Of a DNA stretch of 64,000 nt, positions 18,392-25,633 are shown piece by piece. The stretch comes from Sphingorhabdus lutea (lineage in GTDB: Bacteria > Pseudomonadota > Alphaproteobacteria > Sphingomonadales > Sphingomonadaceae). The position numbers and the translations under genes were made by a program. The DNA lies in the NCBI RefSeq assembly GCF_001889025.1, contig NZ_CP018154.1, forward strand, positions 1,850,501 to 1,914,500. The letters are read 5' to 3'. Under the pieces are notes generated by a model. It was not told the origin of the DNA and searched no databases. It worked only from the letters and a program-made list of their open reading frames with translations. Positions within the stretch are counted from its first letter, which is position 1. Every line of letters starts with the position of its first letter.

Positions 18392-18877
18392 TTATTTTTT
18401 ATCGCTGCATTCGTCCAAATATTTCATTCTAATATTGGTCATCATCATCGCGCCTACTTGTTTGCCGCCGCCGCTTAAAAACTGAAAACCGGAAATTTCT
18501 TTTCCGCCATTTAATATCGTCATGCGAATATTTCCCTGCATTGGCATGGAAGGATTGGAGCAATTAAGGTCTGCTTTCATCTCTTTCTCGGAATAAACAG
18601 CGTTTGAAAATTGGCATTTTGGTGCAAATAATTGGGGCGACAATTTGGCATGATCCTTTGTCACACACATTTTGATCACTTGCTTTGGTTTATCCTCTTT
18701 AATGCTGCTAAACCCGCCTTCTCTTTTACTATTGCTATCTTTATATGTGGCCCCCGCCTCTTGCTGTGTGGTGATTTCCCATTCACCAGGTGTAAAAGTG
18801 GGCATTTGATCCATGCAAAGCGCCGTTGTCGCGGGAAATATAATAAATATAGGCAAAACCCTGTTTAATTTCTTCAC
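18392..18877 (-). CDS. DUF3617 family exported protein
   Basis: A 161-residue protein with a signal peptide and the DUF3617 pattern: FTPGEWEITTQ near the mature N-terminus, MCVTKDHAK in the middle, then CQFSN and DLNCS, giving the usual conserved cysteines. Family function is unknown; members are periplasmic and common in sphingomonads. The start is GTG after GGAGGATCGAA, and it overlaps the upstream gene's stop by 3 bp (GTGA), so the two are translationally coupled. Confidence 0.85.
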   Translation of the reverse strand: MKKLNRVLPIFIIFPATTALCMDQMPTFTPGEWEITTQQEAGATYKDSNSKREGGFSSIKEDKPKQVIKMCVTKDHAKLSPQLFAPKCQFSNAVYSEKEMKADLNCSNPSMPMQGNIRMTILNGGKEISGFQFLSGGGKQVGAMMMTNIRMKYLDECSDKK

Positions 18878-19701
18878 TTCGATCCTCCTTCAGTATGATT
18901 TTCACTATCGCCTGATGATGTATATTTAGGGTTTCCGACAGGAATAGTCTCGTTAAAGGCGATCTGGCTGACCTCTAAAACATAATCCCTAACCTCAAAA
19001 TCGATATTTACCGTGCCGCCCGTGGCGCAGCACCCTGCGTCATTGTGCCTTCGCACCAATGAAAAGGCACTTGCTTCACGAAGGTTAAAGAAAATAGGTG
19101 ATGCCAATTGGAAGTTTTGAGGAAGTAATTTATTGACCTGTCTTTCAATATTATAAGCAGTCGTAACATTCCAACTATTACCCGTTGAATAAAAAATTTG
19201 ATCCGCACTGCCCAAACCGCGATTTCGGGCCGGAACATGCAGAATTGCCCTATCATCATCACGCACCAAAATGGGCGCATCAAAAAATCCCTCCACCTGC
19301 ATGGCGGAGAAAAATTCCGGTTCATTCTCATTTGTAAATAATATCATCATTTCTACATGCGGCCCGTCCTTTGGTTGAAGCGACAGATGCTGCCAATGAA
19401 ATTGGGTTTTCGTCGACGATATGTTTATTTGACCAGCAGCAATTACTGAACAATTCGCCTTCACCGCATAAAGGCAGTTTTGCCCAATATTGGAAAAGGA
19501 CGATGCATCGGATAAGATTGCTTTTTCGACATCCGCAATATCACAACCGCTTTGATATTTGCCGTCGGGACATGCAAAAATTTCTGACCCTTCAAACATA
19601 TCTGGCTCTTCACCATCGATTGATCCATTTTGGGCATTTGCCGGTGCAGCCGAAACCATTGCCCATAAAAATGCAAGCATGATAAATTTCGATGGTGGCA
19701 T
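18874..19701 (-). CDS. exported protein, unknown function
   Basis: A 275-residue protein with a signal peptide ending near PANAQ. The mature part has several cysteines (FACPDGKYQSGCDIADVE, NCLYAVKANCSV, DAGCCATGG) that suggest disulfides in the periplasm. I do not recognise a domain. The start at 19701 follows AAGGAGAGTTTT; the frame continues seven codons upstream. It heads the three-gene exported group (this gene, DUF3617, Sel1). Confidence 0.7.
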   Translation of the reverse strand: MPPSKFIMLAFLWAMVSAAPANAQNGSIDGEEPDMFEGSEIFACPDGKYQSGCDIADVEKAILSDASSFSNIGQNCLYAVKANCSVIAAGQINISSTKTQFHWQHLSLQPKDGPHVEMMILFTNENEPEFFSAMQVEGFFDAPILVRDDDRAILHVPARNRGLGSADQIFYSTGNSWNVTTAYNIERQVNKLLPQNFQLASPIFFNLREASAFSLVRRHNDAGCCATGGTVNIDFEVRDYVLEVSQIAFNETIPVGNPKYTSSGDSENHTEGGSK

Positions 19702-19785
19702 AAAACTCTCCTTATTAGCCAAAGGAAAATATCATTTAATTTAATCCATAACTAAAAACAATTTTCGAAATAAATATAACAAGGA

Positions 19786-19815
19786 TTGTCATAAATACTG
19801 AAAAATGGCTGTAAT
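19786..19815 (+). promoter_or_regulatory. putative promoter of the 19.8-kb small RNA
   Basis: TTGTCA at 19786-19791 and TGTAAT at 19810-19815 with an 18-bp spacer, each one mismatch from the sigma-70 consensus. It would start transcription near 19822, just before the structured region. Confidence 0.5.
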
Positions 19816-19821
19816 TAGAAT

Positions 19822-19965
19822 TGGTTGCAGCTGGACCACGATTTCTAATTTTGGCTACATATCTTTTTGATATATATCTAAAAAATTCTTGAAATCGTGG
19901 TCTGGTTGTTAACAAGCAATCTGATTTGCACCAAATTAAGGTGGGAGCTACGGCTCCCACTTTTT
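19822..19965 (+). ncRNA. putative structured small RNA with intrinsic terminator
   Basis: The region has no credible reading frame but strong RNA signs. GACCACGATTTC (19834-19845) pairs perfectly with GAAATCGTGGTC (19891-19902), and the helix extends outward by seven more pairs including G-U pairs. The interior can form shorter helices with internal loops. A textbook terminator follows: GTGGGAGC, loop TACG, GCTCCCAC and five T (19941-19965). A promoter-like sequence lies upstream. The long interrupted hairpin of about 145 nt resembles 6S RNA in outline, but I cannot assign it to 6S or any other family. Flanking genes are both on the minus strand, so it is not an untranslated leader. Confidence 0.6.
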
Positions 19966-19990
19966 CATGCGCTATATTATATATGCCTAA

Positions 19991-20785
19991 TTAAATATAA
20001 GCCGCCAAAAAAACACAGCCATCATCGCATGACCATTTGCCATTTTTTGTGCCATAGGCAACTTCACCTATGCCGACATCCATTCCGCTTAAATCGGCCT
20101 GCCCGTGAATAGGGATCAACCAAATGGGTTTATCTTCGGCTAATATATTGATGGCCGTTTCATTTCCGTAATAAAGAGTGAAATGTGGCGAGGAAAGTAA
20201 CTGGACCAAGCCGTCACCAATTGGCAATTGCCCATGGCGCGGGTCATCATATGGTTTTGCCACGCTAACCGATACACCATCATCCAAATGTAATTCGCGC
20301 GGGCGGCCATAATCATATAGGCGGTAGGTAATGTCGGAATTTTGCTGTATTTCAACCAATGTCACGCCCGCACCAATTGCATGAATAGTTCCGGCGGGAA
20401 TGTAGAACCAATCCCCTGCCTTCACCGGCTTCCAATCCATTAAATGTTCAATATCGCCTGAAATGGCGGCTTGTCTTAATTCTTCATCGTTCAAATTTTG
20501 CTGAGTCCCAATGCCCAAAACGGCATTTGGTTCGGCTTGAGTAATCACCCAACATTCCTCTTTTCCGGACTTTAAGCCGCGTGACATTGCCTGAGCATCA
20601 TTAGGATGAACCTGCACCGATAATTTTTCAGATGTGAACAACCATTTGACCAATAATGGCAAGGGTAATTGAATGTCATCAAACCATATTTCCCCAATTT
20701 GGCGCCCCTGCCCGCCCATATTTGTCGGCAAATCATAACGCCCCCATGGTTTATCAACCAGATTTTTGGGAAGTTTAATCATCAT
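19991..20785 (-). CDS. manA: mannose-6-phosphate isomerase, class I
   Basis: A 264-residue cupin-fold isomerase that interconverts fructose 6-phosphate and mannose 6-phosphate, feeding GDP-mannose and exopolysaccharide synthesis. Zinc ligands are visible in VQVHPND, KEECWVI and PAGTIHAIG. KPWGRYDLP opens the protein. It is shorter than E. coli ManA, as in the compact bacterial class. It starts with two ATGs. The divergent neighbour is a polysaccharide-initiating sugar transferase, which supports a role in envelope glycans. Confidence 0.9.
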   Translation of the reverse strand: MMIKLPKNLVDKPWGRYDLPTNMGGQGRQIGEIWFDDIQLPLPLLVKWLFTSEKLSVQVHPNDAQAMSRGLKSGKEECWVITQAEPNAVLGIGTQQNLNDEELRQAAISGDIEHLMDWKPVKAGDWFYIPAGTIHAIGAGVTLVEIQQNSDITYRLYDYGRPRELHLDDGVSVSVAKPYDDPRHGQLPIGDGLVQLLSSPHFTLYYGNETAINILAEDKPIWLIPIHGQADLSGMDVGIGEVAYGTKNGKWSCDDGCVFLAAYI

Positions 20786-20920
20786 ATCACTGTTATTCCA
20801 TCCTTATATGATTCACCAATTACTTCATAACAAACAAAGGTTGTAGAATGCTAATTTTCTCTTTAATGAAAAATTAATATAAATTGGTCGCTCTATAATA
20901 ATTAAACAGCAGGAAATAAT

Positions 20921-22210
20921 ATGCAGACCCCACTTGGTGCGGCAACGGTTAAGGCAAGTTTGCTTGATCGCGGTTTAACACAGCTTATCCTTTGCTTAAT
21001 TATTGGGGTTATTGTCCCCACAACCATTATATTATTGATGATACCCAAGGTTGGTTTTTCCAGCGATACATCATTATATTCTTTTTGGATGTCATTTTTC
21101 AGCACCGCGTTCAGCATTGCCGCTTTACGCAAAATGCGCGGTTTTCCCGGGACAAGTGATGCGGCATTTATTTTACCCACCTTTGCAACATTATATGGAA
21201 TTGGCGTGATTATCCTGCTCGCCCTGCGCCTTCCTTATAGCAATATGATTATTTCCTTGGCTTTTGCTTCATCGGTCACCACCCGTTTTGCGATTGATGC
21301 CATTATTCGCCGATCGCCAAAGGTGCATTATTATTTAATCCCCGGCGGCAGGATTGAAACATTACAAAAGCATATAAACATTCCTGCATCCTATTTAAAA
21401 GATGCCATTTTACCCGGTGATCCCCATGCAATTATCATTGCTGATTTACATTTTGATCATGATGATGAATGGGAAAAGATGATTGCAAAGGCCGCATTGT
21501 CAGGCATTGCGGTATATCATTTTAAACAAGTGTCAGAGGCGCTATCGGGCCGTGTGCGCATGGAACATATTTCCGAAAATAGTTTTGGATCATTATTGCC
21601 CAGCCAACCCTATCGCCATGTGAAACGGCTTGGCGATTTAATCCTATGCTTTATTGCCTTTCCAATTATCTTGCTGCCCATGTTGATTGCCGCGATTATG
21701 GTCAAAATCGATTCAACCGGCCCCATATTTTTCAAACAAAAACGCATGGGATATCGCGGAGAGATTTTTGAAGTGGTTAAATTTCGCACCATGCGCAATG
21801 CAGAGGCTCCCTCGGATAAAACAGACCCACGGGTTGAGGCAATGACCAAAGAACAGGATAAGCGCATTACCCGTTATGGAATGTTCCTGCGCCGTTCGCG
21901 CATAGATGAATTGCCACAAATTTGGAATATTATAAAAGGCGAAATGAGCTGGATTGGCCCACGGCCAGAGGCTGTTGCCTTGTCAGAATGGTATGAAAAT
22001 GAAATCCCATTTTATTCATATCGCCATATTGTGCGCCCTGGAATTACCGGTTGGGCACAGGTAAATCAAGGCCATGTGACCGAATTGGAAGATATTGACA
22101 CTAAATTACAATATGATTTTTTCTACATTAAAAATTTCTCTTACTGGCTAGACGCGATCATTTTCCTACGCACCATATTGGTTATGCTCACCGGATATGG
22201 GTCGAAATAG
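20921..22210 (+). CDS. polyprenyl-phosphate sugar-1-phosphate transferase (exopolysaccharide initiation)
   Basis: A 429-residue membrane enzyme of the WbaP/GumD type. Four N-terminal transmembrane helices (about 18-120) are followed by a soluble region and the catalytic domain from KRLGDLILCFIAFPIILLP. Motifs FKQKRMGYRGE, FRTMRN, RRSRIDELPQIWN, SWIGPRPE and RPGITGWAQVNQG are those of sugar transferases that load the first sugar phosphate onto undecaprenyl phosphate. No glycosyltransferase cluster follows in this window, so the polymer is unknown. Confidence 0.92.
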   Translation: MQTPLGAATVKASLLDRGLTQLILCLIIGVIVPTTIILLMIPKVGFSSDTSLYSFWMSFFSTAFSIAALRKMRGFPGTSDAAFILPTFATLYGIGVIILLALRLPYSNMIISLAFASSVTTRFAIDAIIRRSPKVHYYLIPGGRIETLQKHINIPASYLKDAILPGDPHAIIIADLHFDHDDEWEKMIAKAALSGIAVYHFKQVSEALSGRVRMEHISENSFGSLLPSQPYRHVKRLGDLILCFIAFPIILLPMLIAAIMVKIDSTGPIFFKQKRMGYRGEIFEVVKFRTMRNAEAPSDKTDPRVEAMTKEQDKRITRYGMFLRRSRIDELPQIWNIIKGEMSWIGPRPEAVALSEWYENEIPFYSYRHIVRPGITGWAQVNQGHVTELEDIDTKLQYDFFYIKNFSYWLDAIIFLRTILVMLTGYGSK

Positions 22211-22427
22211 GACATGAAATTATTATCCTGTAATATGGTCAACAGAAATTGCTTGATATATCGCAAAGCTGCACATTAACGCACTCACGCATGTAAACAT
22301 CTGTGCGACATTAAGCCGGAGATTTATGCGCTGAAATTAACAAATGGGCCTGAAATGGCCTTCTGTTCCTTTTTTATTGCCCTTTACGAAGCTATTTTTA
22401 TCGCCGCAAGAGGCTTGGTAAACACAT

Positions 22428-22835
22428 CTAATCAAATTGTTTCTTTTCATCAATTGAGAGTATGAATGTCATCAGCAAAATAAACTTAAAAGAATTTCCA
22501 GTAAAGAAACTAAAATTAGTGCTGATAAACTTACCTATGTTGTTTAATTCCGGGAAATAATCGGCCACAGCAAAATAATCTATCCATATAGCATAATAAT
22601 CAATCCATATAATAATGAGGAAAAAAGCAAAAAGGACAAAATAATTTGGTAGATTTCTGGCCAATATCTCGTAACGAACCAATAAAAATAATATGATATG
22701 AAATATTGAGACTGTTATGAATTGAGCATTTTCAGATATAAGTGGAGTCATTAGAATAGGCCCCAAAGAGAATGTCATTATAAATATGGCGAACATCCTA
22801 ACATCGGTGATAAACTGTTCATCAATTCTACGCAT
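22428..22835 (-). CDS. membrane protein, unknown function
   Basis: A 135-residue protein with about four hydrophobic helices (13-33, 38-52, 64-80, 108-128) and a polar end. GGAGTTAGGTAA precedes the ATG. It contains the tandem phrase IWIDYYA-IWIDYFA, also visible as a short DNA duplication. Base composition is much more AT-rich than the core genes, suggesting acquired DNA. No family recognised. Confidence 0.55.
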   Translation of the reverse strand: MRRIDEQFITDVRMFAIFIMTFSLGPILMTPLISENAQFITVSIFHIILFLLVRYEILARNLPNYFVLFAFFLIIIWIDYYAIWIDYFAVADYFPELNNIGKFISTNFSFFTGNSFKFILLMTFILSIDEKKQFD

Positions 22836-22891
22836 TTACCTAACTCCGCATGTGCCAGATGAAACTAATGAAATCGGCAAGCCTTGACCAA

Positions 22892-23020
22892 TCACACAAA
22901 AATATAATTAAGCAAAATGAGATATATACCTAGGAGGATTAGTAAACCAATATAAAAGCCCAAAGAGATCAAAATTGCTTTTATAATATTATCAAGCACC
23001 CGTTTTGGAGTAATTTTCAT
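22892..23020 (-). CDS. small membrane protein, 42 residues
   Basis: The frame is open further upstream, but MKITPKRVLDNIIK preceded by GGATAAATATA is the likely start. One long hydrophobic segment (about 15-41) follows a basic amphipathic N-terminus. It aligns without gaps to the small protein at 23055-23198, with 17 of the first 40 positions identical, so the two are tandem paralogues. Function unknown; single-span peptides of this size can be membrane-active toxins or regulators, which is speculation. Confidence 0.5.
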   Translation of the reverse strand: MKITPKRVLDNIIKAILISLGFYIGLLILLGIYLILLNYIFV

Positions 23021-23054
23021 TATATTTATCCAATTTTCATTTAAACTAGATATT

Positions 23055-23198
23055 TTAGTCCCAATAAATTGGCCCTGTAATATACTCTTGAATCCAAAGA
23101 TATATTGCAAACAATATTCCCCCCACAATCTGAATAGCGAAGCAGTACAAAATACCTTTACCTATAATTTTCAGCATGTTTTTAATTGTATATTTCAT
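23055..23198 (-). CDS. small membrane protein, 47 residues, paralogue of its neighbour
   Basis: This short frame reads MKYTIKNMLKIIGKG, then a hydrophobic segment to about residue 40, ending in PIYWD. It shares 17 of 40 aligned positions with the neighbouring 42-residue protein, including the K-T-K pattern, central ILxxxxxxI and IYL. Paralogy at protein level supports that both are real genes. Ribosome site GTAGAG is weak and close to the ATG. Confidence 0.5.
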   Translation of the reverse strand: MKYTIKNMLKIIGKGILYCFAIQIVGGILFAIYLWIQEYITGPIYWD

Positions 23199-23539
23199 CT
23201 CTACATTCCTTGTGCATTATCAAATGCTGTTCTGGATGGGCCTTTGGGAATGAAAATGGCTGTGTATACATCCTGCCTCTTCCGCATAAATATCTAATAT
23301 ATATAGATATCTGTCATTATAGTATAATAATCAATATGATATGCGAAAACCATACCTAAAAAATATATAAAACAGGGTAAATGCTACTCCGTGCCCAAAG
23401 CCAACCAAAGGCCACCGCTTTTTAAGGCGGACATATAAAAAACACTGGTTCGCTTTTATACGCAATTTTGCGGCATTATGTCGCAAAATAACCGATTCGC
23501 AGACTCCACGAATCGCGCTGATTTCCGTAAGAAATTGGT
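23199..23539. other. gene-free region at the left edge of the accessory block
   Basis: No convincing gene. The right half holds two inverted repeats with identical 9-nt spacers: ATTTTGCG/CGCAAAAT at 23465-23489 and CGATTCG/CGAATCG at 23493-23515. It also holds the left copy of the 29-bp repeat shared with the tRNA-Arg flank, and CACTGGTTCG at 23443-23452, identical to ten bases of the tRNA-Arg T-arm region. Confidence 0.55.
23468..23496 (+). repeat. left copy of a 29-bp imperfect inverted repeat bounding the accessory block
   Basis: Begins TTGCGGCATTATG. It matches the reverse complement of 29944-29972 at 26 of 29 positions. The partner lies 3 bp beyond the 3' end of tRNA-Arg. The two copies enclose about 6.45 kb that includes the short Argonaute genes. 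Confidence 0.75.
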
Positions 23540-24022
23540 ATGGGTAAAAGCAATCTACAAGCATCGCTGGAGAAGAAATACGCCGTCTGGAGCGGCGAAC
23601 TTCTCGAAGTTCAAAAAAGCATCACGAAGATCGAGGAGTCACATGCCGAGTTGTCGGTATTGCGGTCGCGTGCAACCAGGCTTGAAGATCTTGTGAGCAA
23701 CGCCAAGAACATTTTCTTTGAGGTTAACCCCGAATGGGATGCTGAACAAATCAAGCCAATCCGACCAGGCCGATACGCCCTGCCTTTTGAGATAGGGACA
23801 GTTTCGAAGGATTGCATGACGATCCTCCGTGAAAATGACAGGCCTATGCCTTCACGAGAAATTGGCAAAATGATCCTTGAGCGTCATAATATAGCTGATG
23901 CTGACTGGCAGCTTGTGGATCGAGTGCGCGGCGCTGTCGACGCTTGCATGCGCTCCCGCCGCGATAAATATGTCAAAGGCGAAGGCGAATATCCGATATA
24001 TTGGTCGATCATCCCAGCCTGA
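23540..24022 (+). CDS. coiled-coil protein with winged-helix-like C-terminus
   Basis: A 160-residue protein. Residues about 1-55 are a predicted coiled coil (SLEKKYAVWSGELLEVQKSITKIEE). The C-terminal part, from MTILRENDRPMPSREIGKMILERH to PIYWSII, resembles HARE-HTH or winged-helix domains that bind DNA. Codon use is richer in G/C than in the low-GC genes to its left. It converges with the transposase gene with only 3 bp between stops. Role unknown; a regulator or DNA-binding partner of a mobile element is possible. Confidence 0.65.
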   Translation: MGKSNLQASLEKKYAVWSGELLEVQKSITKIEESHAELSVLRSRATRLEDLVSNAKNIFFEVNPEWDAEQIKPIRPGRYALPFEIGTVSKDCMTILRENDRPMPSREIGKMILERHNIADADWQLVDRVRGAVDACMRSRRDKYVKGEGEYPIYWSIIPA

Positions 24023-24025
24023 AAA

Positions 24026-25087
24026 TCAGCGGCCTAAATTCAATGCCCTGATCAGTTCCGCCTTGTCGGGATCAGCGCAGTTATCGGAGCCCTGACGCTG
24101 CCAATACCCTTTCAGACGCCTCGATATCGGTGATGCCAGAGCATTTGAAAGTATCATTCCGAACAAATCACCGTTTGGCCGGCGCTTATTTTCCTCTCTC
24201 CATGCCATCTCACTGGCATAGTAACTGGTATAGCCTCTGCCGATACTGTTATAGACGCCCCGTTCGGCTCGACGCATTCTTGAGAAAAAGCTTTCGGCTT
24301 GGTTTGTGCAAGCGATGCCGTCGGAGTAGCTCTTGGAATGATTGATCCGCTTGGTATCGAAATAGCCGTGCAGTGAGTCATACTGACTCGCTTCATCAGC
24401 ATGGACAATACTGCCCTGTTTTACCAACTTACGCATGATCGGGACCGCATCGCCTTCCTTGCTTAGATGAAAGGTGCGGACACGGGCGGGTCTATCGCGC
24501 GCTTCATCTTCGCGTTCGCGCACCACGACGATCAATCGCTTTTTAGCTAGCTGCTCAGCTTTGGATGCCGCGCGCAAGCCTTCCCAATTGACAGGGTCAT
24601 TAGCAATGCGCTTTGGCTTTCCGCCGAATACCGCGCCATCGACTTCTACGACACCATCGAGCTCATCGAAATCATCGTGGTTATCAATGCCCATTGCTTC
24701 GCGAAGCTTGTGGGCCAGCACCCACGCTGTTTTATATTCTACCTTGATTTCACGTTGCAGACGCAGTGCCGCCACGCCCAACACGCCGTTGGTGAAGATA
24801 GCGATCGCCTCAAGGATTTTGCGGAATTTCAGTTTGCGGCTTGCAAATATGGTTCCGCTGGTAACAGAAAACTGTGTCCGGCATTTCGCGACAGAGCATT
24901 TCCATTTTCGGTCAGCAATCAGAACCCAATGTTTTTCTGATCCGCATTTGGGACAAACCGGTCTGCCCTTGGTGGAGATCCAGCGGATACGCTTGAACTT
25001 CGCATAAGCGCGCTCTTCTGACATGCTAAAGACCGAACGCAACGAGAGCGTTTTGGCTTTAGAGGAAAGGAGGAAATGTTGCGCCAT
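24026..25087 (-). CDS. IS1595-family (ISXO2-like) transposase
   Basis: A 353-residue protein. An N-terminal zinc ribbon (CPKC at 45-48, CSVAKC at 64-69) is followed by the ISXO2 DDE-type domain: EVDGAVFGG, VHADEASQYDSL and NQAESFFSRMRR carry the expected acidic/Asn residues. It appears intact. No terminal inverted repeats or target duplication can be found, and only 3 bp separate it from the convergent gene, so it is not a normal complete IS here. Two palindromic operator-like sites lie directly upstream, and a DUF6471 gene diverges from it. It may be an orphan or domesticated transposase. Confidence 0.85.
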   Translation of the reverse strand: MAQHFLLSSKAKTLSLRSVFSMSEERAYAKFKRIRWISTKGRPVCPKCGSEKHWVLIADRKWKCSVAKCRTQFSVTSGTIFASRKLKFRKILEAIAIFTNGVLGVAALRLQREIKVEYKTAWVLAHKLREAMGIDNHDDFDELDGVVEVDGAVFGGKPKRIANDPVNWEGLRAASKAEQLAKKRLIVVVREREDEARDRPARVRTFHLSKEGDAVPIMRKLVKQGSIVHADEASQYDSLHGYFDTKRINHSKSYSDGIACTNQAESFFSRMRRAERGVYNSIGRGYTSYYASEMAWREENKRRPNGDLFGMILSNALASPISRRLKGYWQRQGSDNCADPDKAELIRALNLGR

Positions 25088-25098
25088 ATGGTGATCTG

Positions 25099-25118
25099 CA
25101 TCATCATATATGGTGATG
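25099..25118. promoter_or_regulatory. near-palindromic operator-like site, copy 1
   Basis: CATCATCATATATGGTGATG, a near-perfect palindrome starting 12 bp before the transposase start codon. It matches the perfect palindrome 41 bp further away, about four helical turns. Confidence 0.5.
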
Positions 25119-25140
25119 TTTATAGATTGTCCAGCATTAT

Positions 25141-25158
25141 ATCATCATATATGATGAT
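25141..25158. promoter_or_regulatory. perfect 18-bp palindrome, operator-like, copy 2
   Basis: ATCATCATATATGATGAT is identical to its reverse complement. It lies between the divergent transposase and DUF6471 genes and pairs with the site at 25099. It is probably bound by a dimeric regulator, with the DUF6471 or winged-helix neighbour as candidates. Confidence 0.5.
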
Positions 25159-25198
25159 GCCTGCCATTACAGCCGGTGATAGAAGTTTTGCAGTTTGA

Positions 25199-25220
25199 AA
25201 TTTCCGTCCTATAAGATCGG
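25199..25220 (+). repeat. 22-bp imperfect direct repeat, copy A
   Basis: Starts AATTTCCGTCCTA and ends one base before the DUF6471 ATG. It matches 25575-25596 at 19 of 22 positions, the first 13 identical. The two copies bracket the DUF6471 gene. Confidence 0.6.
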
Positions 25221-25221
25221 C

Positions 25222-25551
25222 ATGACAGAGAAAAACCAAAAGCCCGAAGAAGCCCATCCAAGCGAGAAATCCTGGGAAGAGCTCGTCAAGAATATTTTGC
25301 GCGCTGAAATGATGCGGAGGGGCGTGTCTTACGCTGTCCTGGCCGAGCGTCTTGCAGCCTACGGTATTGAGGATAATGAACTCAATTTGCGGAATAAAGT
25401 CAGTCGAGGTCGGTTTACGGCTGTTTTTCTCGCGCAGTGCCTAAAGGCACTCGACGTTGAATGGATCAATTTGTCGGCATCTCTAGATGATGCGACGGGC
25501 AAGAGTGGAGCACAAACCTTGGCGCGCGGACCATCAAAACCATCAGAATAA
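25222..25551 (+). CDS. DUF6471 domain protein
   Basis: A 109-residue protein whose central part (ELVKNILRAEMMRRGVSYAVLAERLAAYGIEDNELNLRNKVSRGRF) looks like a helix-turn-helix domain and matches what I recall of DUF6471, a small family often found beside ISXO2-like transposases. The frame is open from a TTG nine codons earlier, but the ATG gives the compact family length. Ribosome site is weak. It diverges from the transposase across the two palindromes and may regulate it. Confidence 0.7.
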   Translation: MTEKNQKPEEAHPSEKSWEELVKNILRAEMMRRGVSYAVLAERLAAYGIEDNELNLRNKVSRGRFTAVFLAQCLKALDVEWINLSASLDDATGKSGAQTLARGPSKPSE

Positions 25552-25574
25552 AAATAGCGCATTTGGGTAAATTC

Positions 25575-25596
25575 AATTTCCGTCCTAAAACATAGG
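25575..25596 (+). repeat. 22-bp imperfect direct repeat, copy B
   Basis: Second copy of the AATTTCCGTCCTA repeat, 37 bp upstream of the HsdM-like remnant. It may mark a duplicated promoter region or an old insertion edge. Confidence 0.6.
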
Positions 25597-25633
25597 TTAT
25601 TGCAAACTCTACCATTCTTTAGGAATCGGATAC

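Noticed and set aside
22561..22625. Short DNA duplication in the 135-residue membrane protein
   Set aside because: It encodes two adjacent IWIDYxA units and looks like a simple local tandem duplication, not a mobile or regulatory element.
23055..23198. Toxin-antitoxin system for the micro-membrane proteins
   Set aside because: No antisense RNA promoter or antitoxin-like partner can be supported from the sequence; toxicity remains speculation.
23440..23500. A truncated tRNA gene at the left boundary
   Set aside because: Only ten bases of T-arm-like sequence are present, with no acceptor or anticodon arm; I record it as a possible att remnant only.
24000..25200. Terminal inverted repeats of an IS1595 element
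   Set aside because: I compared both flanks of the transposase gene by eye and found no matching ends; the palindromes upstream are symmetric sites, not IS ends.
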